A stretch of DNA of 5,299 bases from Desulfobacteraceae bacterium (lineage in GTDB: Bacteria; Desulfobacterota; Desulfobacteria; Desulfobacterales; Desulfobacteraceae), in the NCBI GenBank assembly GCA_022712835.1, contig JAFLJU010000310.1, positions 1 through 5,299 of the forward strand. Direction: 5' to 3'. How positions within the stretch are numbered: position 1 is the stretch's first letter; every line of letters begins with the position of its first letter. Below the pieces are notes generated by a model. The model was not told the DNA's origin, searched no databases, and worked only from the letters and a program-made list of their open reading frames with translations. Shown in pieces: positions 1-5,299 of the stretch. Both the position numbers and the translations under genes were made by a program.

Positions 1-621
1 GGCGGATTTGTCCGAAGCAACCCGGATGTGCCCTATCCCAACATTCAGTTTCACTTTTTGCCCCTGGCCATCCGGTATGACGGATCTTCTCCCAATACCG
101 ATCACGGCTACCAGGTCCACATTGGCCCCATGTATTCCGACACAAGAGGCCAGGTGAAAATCAAGTCAAAGGATCCCTTCCAGCATCCGGCACTTCACTT
201 TAACTACCTGTCAACGGACCAGGACAAAAAAGAGTGGGTGGAGGCCATCCGTTTGGCCCGGAATATTATGAAGCAACCCTCCTTTGATGAGTTCAACAAA
301 GGGGAAACCTCCCCGGGTCCCGATGTTGAAACCGACCAGGAGATCCTTGACTGGGTGGCAAAGGACGGAGAAACCGCCCTGCACCCCTCATGCACCTGCA
401 AAATGGGAACAGATGAAACCGCTGTGGTAGATCCAAACACCATGAAAGTGCACGGCACAGAAGGGTTGTATGTGGTGGATGCGTCTGTGATGCCCTATAT
501 CACCAACGGCAATATTTACTCGCCGGTGATGATGATTGCTGAAAAAGCGGCAGACCTGATTTTAGGGAATACCCCTCTGGCCCCGGAAGCGGTGCCCTAC
601 TACAAACACAACAAGGGATAG
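1..621 (+). CDS. betA: Choline dehydrogenase (GMC oxidoreductase), C-terminal part, 5' truncated by window
   Basis: This is the last 206 residues of a flavoprotein of the glucose-methanol-choline family. It is open from base 1 in frame 1, so the true start and the FAD-binding N-terminus lie upstream. BetA oxidises choline to betaine aldehyde, and can carry it on towards the osmoprotectant glycine betaine, at the cytoplasmic membrane. The visible part matches the BetA substrate/C-terminal domain as I know it: GGFVRS at the window start, [12 protein letters not shown], the strand [20 protein letters not shown] (catalytic His codon at 382-384), the VVDASVMP strand, and ITNGN followed by [12 protein letters not shown]. 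coli BetA is about 556 residues, so roughly 350 are missing upstream. The GTG at 28 lies inside conserved sequence and is not a start. In the second active-site region a Tyr (517-519) stands where many BetA proteins have Asn. I believe this belongs to an existing BetA subgroup. The function is fairly certain, but I cannot exclude a related GMC alcohol dehydrogenase. Confidence 0.9.
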   Translation, partial: GGFVRSNPDVPYPNIQFHFLPLAIRYDGSSPNTDHGYQVHIGPMYSDTRGQVKIKSKDPFQHPALHFNYLSTDQDKKEWVEAIRLARNIMKQPSFDEFNKGETSPGPDVETDQEILDWVAKDGETALHPSCTCKMGTDETAVVDPNTMKVHGTEGLYVVDASVMPYITNGNIYSPVMMIAEKAADLILGNTPLAPEAVPYYKHNKG

Positions 622-680
622 AAACATCCCTCGCCAACATAAATCCTTAACTGATTTTATCCCTGAAATCCCGGATTTGA

Positions 681-713
681 ACGACAGTCTCCATTCTTTT
701 CGGAGACTGTCGT
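681..713 (+). terminator. 12-bp perfect stem-loop downstream of betA, possible terminator without U-tract
   Basis: The arms ACGACAGTCTCC (681-692) and GGAGACTGTCGT (702-713) are perfect reverse complements around a 9-base loop. The hairpin begins 59 bases after the betA stop codon. The bases after the stem (CCCGCACC) are not T-rich, and there is no A-tract on the other side that would suit a reverse-strand terminator. It is therefore not a textbook intrinsic terminator. It may be a weak or factor-assisted terminator, a 3'-end-protecting hairpin for the betA mRNA, or a dispersed intergenic repeat. The dyad is certain; the role is inferred. Confidence 0.5.
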
Positions 714-749
714 CCCGCACCAAACAGGACCCGATAGAATAAAAACTTT

Positions 750-778
750 TTGACTAGCCGCCCTGGTTCATGTATACT
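750..778 (+). promoter_or_regulatory. Sigma70-type promoter for the SPFH/AAA-Lon unit
   Basis: A -35 box TTGACT (750-755) and a -10 box TATACT (773-778) are separated by exactly 17 bases. Each differs from consensus at one position. Transcription would start near 785, giving a leader of about 140 bases before the ATG at 929. It is the best promoter match seen in the intergenic region and lies downstream of the betA hairpin, consistent with independent transcription of the two following genes. Confidence 0.7.
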
Positions 779-820
779 CCTTTTAAATACTGAATTCCAC
801 CTACAATTCGTCCATATTCC

Positions 821-848
821 TGTTGAATCCATCTGTTTGAATCCATCT
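821..848 (+). repeat. Tandem direct repeat, period 14, in the 5' leader
   Basis: TTGAATCCATCT occurs at 823-834 and again at 837-848, a perfect 12-base match with a 14-base period. A looser relative, TGAATTCCACCT, lies at 791-802, just after the predicted transcription start. Two such units could be a protein-binding site on DNA or RNA, or simply a short duplication. No strong leader hairpin forms with them by eye. Confidence 0.6.
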
Positions 849-916
849 ATGTTTTTAAGACATTTTTTTGTTTTTAATACAAATCGCTTTACAGACCCCG
901 GTCATTTATTCAAGGG

Positions 917-923
917 AAAGGAG
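917..923 (+). promoter_or_regulatory. Shine-Dalgarno site for the SPFH gene
   Basis: AAAGGAG ends five bases before the ATG at 929. This placement is close to ideal and decides the start over the in-frame ATG at 980, which has no comparable site. Confidence 0.85.
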
Positions 924-928
924 CAGGT

Positions 929-1873
929 ATGAAGGATCAGGCTTCAGAAGTTTTTCTCCAGCGGGCACGCGTCATCACTATGGCCAGAAGGACCGCCTTT
1001 ATTTTAGGCATCATTGCCTTGTTTTACTCATTGGCAGCCATTGTCTATTCCACCCATGTTATTTACAAAGTAAAACTTAATTATGCGGTCATCCTTGAGC
1101 AGTTCGGGGGGACAAGACAAGCCGTCACCGAGGTGGGTTGGCATTATCGCCTTCCTTTTTTTACAAAACTTGAAAAAGAAGTCCCCTTGATGAATCAGAA
1201 TATGTATCTGGGGGGGTCTTCTGCCCCCATAAAAATCATCTCCGAAGAAAACGTCGCCCTGTGGACCTCGGCCCTGATGACCTTTAAAATTAAAGACCTG
1301 AAGATTTGGGGAATTGAAAACCTTTCTGCTGAAATTTTGCTCCAGGGCGATTTTGACGGTATTTCCAAGGATATTCTCCAGGGAGAAAAGGTCAACAAAC
1401 TCATCAGCGACAGGGAAACCATAAAAGAAGCGATTTTTGAGGCTTTAAAGGACCGGCCCATCAATAAAAACGGTCCCACTCTGGAAGAAAAATATGGGAT
1501 TGAGGTGGTCAGTTTTGTCCTCAACGAAACAAGGTTCGGTGACAAACTGGTGGAGGCAACCGAAGAGAAAAAGCGTCGCCAGCTTATATCGGAAGCGGAC
1601 AATTATGCCGCAGACCAGGAGGCTGACCGGATCCGGAAACTTTATAAAGCCTATCTTGAAGGGATACGTTCCCTGCACCTGGCCCTTGGCGGGTCCGAGG
1701 CCCAGGAGGTTAACCCGGCTCTGTTTGAATTTCTATCCCAGCAAAAATGGGCCACGGCCTATGAGAAAAACCAGTCTGACCAGAAAACATTTGTGCTCCA
1801 TGGCAGTGGGCAAACCCCTTCTTTAACGTTGCCTTCCTTTGTTAAAAAACAAATGGCGAAAAAAGCGGAATAG
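929..1873 (+). CDS. SPFH/band-7 membrane protein, HflC-like
   Basis: This is a 314-residue protein. Residues 1-22 are a polar, Arg-rich tail (R12, R14, R20, R21). Residues 23-46 form one strongly hydrophobic segment. Residues 47 to about 210 form an SPFH/band-7 domain, opening with the typical pattern VKLNYAVILEQFGG then VGWHYRLPFFTKLEKEVPL, and closing with YGIEVVSFVLNETRF. Residues 205-250 are a charged helical stretch, as follows SPFH domains elsewhere. The tail (about 262-292, PALFEFLSQQKWATAYEKN then TFVLHGSG) resembles the end of HflC. Family members oligomerise into membrane-bound cages and often regulate AAA+ proteases, as HflK/HflC do with FtsH. By the positive-inside rule the N-terminus is cytoplasmic and the SPFH domain lies outside the cytoplasm, as in HflC. 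No HflK-like partner is visible here. The next gene begins 39 bases later and encodes an AAA+/Lon protease, its likely partner. Family membership is secure; the exact role is inferred. Confidence 0.88.
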   Translation: MKDQASEVFLQRARVITMARRTAFILGIIALFYSLAAIVYSTHVIYKVKLNYAVILEQFGGTRQAVTEVGWHYRLPFFTKLEKEVPLMNQNMYLGGSSAPIKIISEENVALWTSALMTFKIKDLKIWGIENLSAEILLQGDFDGISKDILQGEKVNKLISDRETIKEAIFEALKDRPINKNGPTLEEKYGIEVVSFVLNETRFGDKLVEATEEKKRRQLISEADNYAADQEADRIRKLYKAYLEGIRSLHLALGGSEAQEVNPALFEFLSQQKWATAYEKNQSDQKTFVLHGSGQTPSLTLPSFVKKQMAKKAE

Positions 1874-1901
1874 GAAATATCCCCATCCAGTAAGAACGAC
1901 A

Positions 1902-1909
1902 GGGAGGAG
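1902..1909 (+). promoter_or_regulatory. Strong Shine-Dalgarno site for the AAA+/Lon gene
   Basis: GGGAGGAG contains a full GGAGG core (1903-1907) five bases before the ATG at 1913. It lies in a 39-base gap after the SPFH stop codon with no terminator-like hairpin, so the two genes are probably co-transcribed. It also supports the upstream ATG as the true start, so the putative ribbon-helix-helix segment is really part of the protein. Confidence 0.88.
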
Positions 1910-1912
1910 CGA

Positions 1913-4900
1913 ATGGCCAAACGAATCACAAAAGAAAAAATATATATCACGCTTCCTGAAGAAACCATTAAAAAAATCGAATCCATGGCAGCAACATGGA
2001 CCTATGATACAAAAGCATTTGTACGAAGCCGCCTCAACCAATATAAGGCTCCCAGTCCTTTTTTTTCCGGCATAAAAGAACTCTTGTATATGATTTTTTT
2101 CATGCAAAGAAAAAAAAAGCAGATGAATGTGCTCAATAATCCGGAAATTCTGACGGACTGGAAAAAGAGGTTCCTTTATTCCGGTGAAACCAATCCCGGG
2201 GATTCATGGAACCGGGTCATTGAAAATGAACTGACAAAACCAGAGTACCATTATCTCATTGCGGTTCTGGATCGGGAACTAACCGATCTCCACGTTCCCA
2301 TGGAATTGGTGGAAATATTTGATAAAATTTACCGGGCCCATATCAGAAAAGAACATCTGGAGGACCCGGATGTGCCCAAGGCCCCCATCATGATCGTGGA
2401 AGGAACTTCCGGCAGTGGCAAATCCGCCACAGTCCGGGAAGCCCTTGAAAAGGTGGTATTTAGAAATGAAGTCATTCCGGCAGTGGACTGGAAGATCAAA
2501 AAGGAAAAAATTCTGGCCAAACACAGCCTGTTTGCCACCCTTGAGGATGTGGACCCTGATTTTGCCATGAAAATCGCCAGAAAGAAAAAGCTAGCCTTTT
2601 ACAGATGGCTGGCCTCCATTCCCGTTCTGCGGCGAATATTCAAAAAACGGATCATGAGCAGTCTCACAGACTTTGAAGAACGGGGCATTGAGGTTGACGC
2701 CTCCATTGTTACCCCCAATGATTACCAGACCGCCCTTTCCGGAGAGCCGGGCAATTATTTTAAGCGGGCCATGGGACACCCCAAGGTCACCTCCATCCGC
2801 CACATAGAAGAAGCCCATTCCGCCTTTGGAAAATCAGAAAGCAGCCCCGGCGGCGGGGGAGCGGAAAAACAGCAACGAACCCTCATCGACACCAGCAATA
2901 TTGTTCTGGACGAAATTATCGACGGCCGGCGGGATTGTTTTCTCATTGCCACCACTGACCAGACCCATCGGTTTGACTCGGCCATTTACCGGCGCTTTGT
3001 GGAAAAGGGCTGCATCATCGATATGTCCAAGTTCTGGATGAATCACGAGAACCTGAAAAAAATCATTCTTTTGGAAATTAACCGTCACCAGATTCCCACC
3101 CACTACGATCCTGCGTCAAAAGCCCTGGACGAGGCCGCCGATAAAATTTATACCATTTTCAAGGAACGCAGTCTCAAAGTCAGCCCGGCCTATGTCAGAA
3201 AACTGATTGAATCCATTATTAATATCCGGGGAGATTTTATAGTTGAATTCCTGGAAAACAGCATTCTTGTGCGAAGCGCTTTCCAACTGGTGGCCAAAAA
3301 TGTCTATGGAGAGCTTTACAACAAGGTGGTGGACCGCATGGACCGGAAAGTTAATTGGGATGAGTATGTGGGGGATATCAAGGATAAATTCTCGGAAATG
3401 GCCAACAATTGTTTTAATTACGGCGTCAGCGAAGAAAAAGGCGTGGTTTTGACAGGACCTCCCGGCAGCGGGAAAACCTTTCTGGTCAGGACCTGGCTCT
3501 CCTCCAACCTGAAGGTTCATGACATTGCCACAAGCCCGTCGGCCCTGCAGGATTCCGCAAGCCCGGTCCACGGGGCGGTGACAAACCTGGAAAAGGTCTA
3601 TGACATTGCAAAGATGGTGGCCCCCACTGTGATTTTCTTTGACGAGGGGGATGCCCTGGCTCCCAAAAGAAGCGCAACCGGCGGCCAGCCCTCGGATGCT
3701 CTGACCAATAAATTTTTAAATATTATTGACGGAGAAATTCCCTTAAACAAGGTATTCACCGTCCTTACAACCAATCGTTTGGATATCCTGGATCCTGCGC
3801 TTATTCGATCCAAGCGGTTGAAAACCCTGGAGATATCCGGACACATGCGGCAAAAGGATATTTTTGATATCATTCAAAAACAATTTGACGATATCCCCCA
3901 CAAACGGCAATTTGAAGTGGAAAAAATCATTGAAACCGCCCAGGGTATCTGTAATACACCGGCCGATTTCACCTCCTTTACGGAAAAAGCGATTGCCCTT
4001 TGCAGCACGGAATTCAAGGTGCTGCTAAAGCTGCGGGATTTAAAAACATCCACCGACCAGGAAAAAAATGAATTCATTAAATTAAATTTTAAGACCATTC
4101 TGGGGATTTTGGACGCAGTCAAAGCTGCGCCCCTGTTAAAGGCCAATATTAAAAATGACTTAAAAAATTTTGTAAAACACTATGATCAGATCATGGAATC
4201 TGTTGACCATATCACATCGGAAGAAAAATACCCCATCGTTGAGACCCATTTGGAATCCGCCCGGAGGGAAATTTCCAGGAGCCCGGTTCGCAAAGGATCC
4301 ATCCAACTCAATGAATTTCTGGAAACAGAATTAAGCAAGGAGCCCCAGGTAGGCTTCATCATCGGGGTGGGTGCCAATGATGTCACCGGGATGCTGCTGC
4401 CCATTGCCACCAGCCTCACAGGAAGAGTGGAAGGGTCTGGCATCATTGTTACAGGCGCTGTCTCCACTTCGGCCCCCAACGCCGCCCAACTGGACATGGC
4501 CGTAAAGATGACCCATCAATCGGCCCAGGAAGCATTGACCATGGTGAAAAACTATATCCAGGAGTTGTCGCCCAAAATCAGTATCCCCTGGTTGTTCGGA
4601 GACCTGTTAAAACGCTACACAATCCACCACCAGCTGTTGTCCGCCTCCTATAATGTGGGAGGACCCTCGGCAGGATTTGCCCTGGCCTTGAACACCATGT
4701 CGGCCCTGCTGAATATTCCCTTGTGCATTGATTTTGGTATCACGGGAGCCCCCTGGACCAAGGGGGTCCGAAAAGATGAGGTGGGGGGATCTGTCATCAT
4801 CGGCGGGCACCGGAAAAAAACGGAAAAGGTGTTGCTCTACCTGAGGCGCATGTACATGCCCCTACAAAACTATAAGGACCTGGAACCGGAATTTCTCATC

Positions 4901-5227
4901 GGGTATTGGGAACGGCAAAAGGATATCATTGCCGTGACCCATTTTGCAGATCTCATGCCCGAGGTTTTGTTTTTAGATGATGCCCATAACGACCAGAGGG
5001 AAAAACTCATTGAAAAACGGATCGCTTACAAAGTTGCAAAATACTATGCCACCCAGACAACCTCCTCCCTGAAAGAAAAAATCATCCAGACAAAACGGAA
5101 AATGCGAAAGCGGGCCGAGGAGGAAATCCTTAGCCGGGTAAATGCGATTCACCGGTATCTTCTGGACCCTGACCGGGAAAAATATATTTCCCACGAGCAG
5201 ATTTTTAAAACCTATATGAAAGATTAG
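1913..5227 (+). CDS. Tandem AAA+ ATPase with C-terminal Lon-type (S16) protease domain and putative N-terminal RHH
   Basis: This is a 1104-residue predicted ATP-dependent protease. Residues 5-46 look like a ribbon-helix-helix: strand KIYITLP, a helix to about 29, a turn, then a second helix to 45. Residues 49-64 are hydrophobic and followed by RKKK. AAA1 spans about 158-362, with Walker A GTSGSGKS (164-171), a poor Walker B (HIEEAH, E299/E300), sensor-1 region ATTDQ and arginines R360/R361. Its Walker A to B distance is about 129 residues, with a basic insert. AAA2 spans about 509-705 and is canonical: GPPGSGKT (515-522), IFFDE (D577/E578), sensor N621, and R632/R635. Residues 706-798 are a helical linker. 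The S16 domain spans about 799-1022, with GGPSAG (Ser919) and GGHRKK (Lys969) as the Lon dyad. Residues 1023-1104 are a charged helical tail. Ordinary LonA has a LAN domain and one AAA+ module, so this is neither LonA nor standard LonB. Processing of membrane or SPFH-associated substrates is inferred from its neighbour. Confidence 0.88.
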   Translation: MAKRITKEKIYITLPEETIKKIESMAATWTYDTKAFVRSRLNQYKAPSPFFSGIKELLYMIFFMQRKKKQMNVLNNPEILTDWKKRFLYSGETNPGDSWNRVIENELTKPEYHYLIAVLDRELTDLHVPMELVEIFDKIYRAHIRKEHLEDPDVPKAPIMIVEGTSGSGKSATVREALEKVVFRNEVIPAVDWKIKKEKILAKHSLFATLEDVDPDFAMKIARKKKLAFYRWLASIPVLRRIFKKRIMSSLTDFEERGIEVDASIVTPNDYQTALSGEPGNYFKRAMGHPKVTSIRHIEEAHSAFGKSESSPGGGGAEKQQRTLIDTSNIVLDEIIDGRRDCFLIATTDQTHRFDSAIYRRFVEKGCIIDMSKFWMNHENLKKIILLEINRHQIPTHYDPASKALDEAADKIYTIFKERSLKVSPAYVRKLIESIINIRGDFIVEFLENSILVRSAFQLVAKNVYGELYNKVVDRMDRKVNWDEYVGDIKDKFSEMANNCFNYGVSEEKGVVLTGPPGSGKTFLVRTWLSSNLKVHDIATSPSALQDSASPVHGAVTNLEKVYDIAKMVAPTVIFFDEGDALAPKRSATGGQPSDALTNKFLNIIDGEIPLNKVFTVLTTNRLDILDPALIRSKRLKTLEISGHMRQKDIFDIIQKQFDDIPHKRQFEVEKIIETAQGICNTPADFTSFTEKAIALCSTEFKVLLKLRDLKTSTDQEKNEFIKLNFKTILGILDAVKAAPLLKANIKNDLKNFVKHYDQIMESVDHITSEEKYPIVETHLESARREISRSPVRKGSIQLNEFLETELSKEPQVGFIIGVGANDVTGMLLPIATSLTGRVEGSGIIVTGAVSTSAPNAAQLDMAVKMTHQSAQEALTMVKNYIQELSPKISIPWLFGDLLKRYTIHHQLLSASYNVGGPSAGFALALNTMSALLNIPLCIDFGITGAPWTKGVRKDEVGGSVIIGGHRKKTEKVLLYLRRMYMPLQNYKDLEPEFLIGYWERQKDIIAVTHFADLMPEVLFLDDAHNDQREKLIEKRIAYKVAKYYATQTTSSLKEKIIQTKRKMRKRAEEEILSRVNAIHRYLLDPDREKYISHEQIFKTYMKD
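2059..2118 (+). repeat. Cluster of homopolymer tracts (T8, T7, A9) inside the AAA+/Lon gene
   Basis: Within 60 coding bases there are T8 (2059-2066), T7 (2094-2100) and A9 (2110-2118). They encode the hydrophobic segment and the RKKK that follow the putative ribbon-helix-helix. The A9 run could cause transcriptional slippage. One extra A gives a stop after about 75 residues, and one fewer gives a stop after about 70. The tracts are directly visible; any slippage is hypothetical. Confidence 0.55.
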
Positions 5228-5232
5228 GACCG

Positions 5233-5278
5233 CAGGTGTCCCGGCTATAACCCATCGCCGGGACACCTGTCTTGTCTA
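5233..5278 (+). terminator. Rho-independent terminator of the SPFH/AAA-Lon unit
   Basis: A perfect 13-bp GC-rich stem, CAGGTGTCCCGGC (5233-5245) with GCCGGGACACCTG (5257-5269), encloses an 11-base loop. It begins five bases after the stop codon. The following TCTTGTCTATT is moderately T-rich, as expected for an intrinsic terminator, though it is not a pure T-run. It marks the end of the two-gene unit. The last bases, 5279-5299, show nothing I can assign. Confidence 0.85.
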
Positions 5279-5299
5279 TTCCACCTTTTCCCACAGATC

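Larger units (their letters stand above)
622..928. other. Intergenic region between betA and the SPFH gene (307 bases)
   Basis: This stretch has no convincing gene. In order it holds a small 13-base dyad (AAATCC-C-GGATTT, 666-678), a 12-bp perfect hairpin (681-713), a sigma70-like promoter (750-778), and a leader with a 14-base direct repeat (821-848). T-rich sequence follows, in which GTTTTTAA occurs twice (851-858 and 870-877), and then the Shine-Dalgarno site of the next gene. The change from an osmoprotectant gene to an apparently unrelated two-gene unit, with a hairpin and a promoter between them, suggests a transcription-unit boundary. Confidence 0.8.

Noticed and set aside
517..519. 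Tyr where many BetA proteins have an active-site Asn
   Set aside because: The surrounding TNGNIY-type sequence is, as far as I recall, normal for one BetA subgroup, so it does not suggest loss of function. An alignment could settle it.
750..932. A 60-codon open frame from a TTG, ending in an ATGA overlap with the SPFH start
   Set aside because: Its start lies inside the -35 box of the likely promoter, it has no Shine-Dalgarno site, its composition is not protein-like, and it matches no family I know. The overlap is probably chance.
1195..1602. A 135-codon reverse-strand frame inside the SPFH gene
   Set aside because: It is fully antisense to a clear SPFH domain, has a low-complexity Ser/Phe-rich product, and shows no ribosome binding site. 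It is a shadow of the real gene.
929..1873. Naming the SPFH gene hflC
   Set aside because: There is no hflK neighbour and no FtsH, and the partner is a Lon-type protease. The C-terminus only resembles HflC, so the symbol would claim too much.
3116..3571. A 151-codon reverse-strand frame inside the AAA+/Lon gene
   Set aside because: It is antisense to well-defined AAA2 motifs, with no recognisable domain or start signal.
1913..5227. Calling the large gene lon, or a phage-defence BrxL-type gene
   Set aside because: It has two AAA+ modules, no LAN domain, and extra N- and C-terminal segments, and no BREX or other defence genes are in view. Only the S16 domain is shared.
1..5299. CRISPR arrays, tRNA or rRNA genes, insertion sequences, attachment sites
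   Set aside because: No regularly spaced repeats, cloverleaf-like segments, transposase motifs or terminal inverted repeats were seen. The only repeats are the short ones listed.

Overview
The window holds three genes, all on the + strand. The first is the 3' end of a choline dehydrogenase gene (betA, glycine betaine synthesis). After a 307-base intergenic region come two closely spaced genes that look like one transcription unit: a membrane-anchored SPFH/band-7 protein of HflC type, and a 1104-residue protein with two AAA+ ATPase modules and a Lon-type (S16) serine-lysine protease domain. The sequence is clearly bacterial, with strong GGAGG-type Shine-Dalgarno sites, a sigma70-like promoter and a hairpin terminator. 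Moderate GC and the protein style would suit a marine or anaerobic proteobacterium such as a Desulfobacterota member, but that assignment is a weak inference.

Layout: 1-621 is the BetA C-terminus, cut by the window edge. 622-928 is intergenic, with a 12-bp perfect hairpin soon after betA, a near-consensus promoter (TTGACT-17-TATACT, 750-778), and a leader of about 140 bases carrying a 14-base-period direct repeat and T-rich stretches. 929-1873 is the SPFH gene. After 39 bases, 1913-5227 is the tandem-AAA+/Lon gene. A 13-bp perfect hairpin terminator at 5233-5269 closes the unit, and 5270-5299 shows nothing else.

The most interesting part is the two-gene unit. In HflK/HflC-FtsH and prohibitin/m-AAA, an SPFH scaffold controls a membrane AAA+ protease. 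Here the SPFH protein is paired with a Lon-fold protease of unusual build: a putative ribbon-helix-helix at the N-terminus, a short hydrophobic stretch, a degenerate first AAA+ module with a long basic insert between Walker A and Walker B, a canonical second AAA+ module, an S16 domain that keeps the Ser-Lys dyad but has lost nearby conserved acidic residues, and a basic C-terminal tail. I do not recognise this as a named system. A membrane-associated proteolysis or quality-control complex is the most economical inference. No catalytic or partner claim has been tested here.
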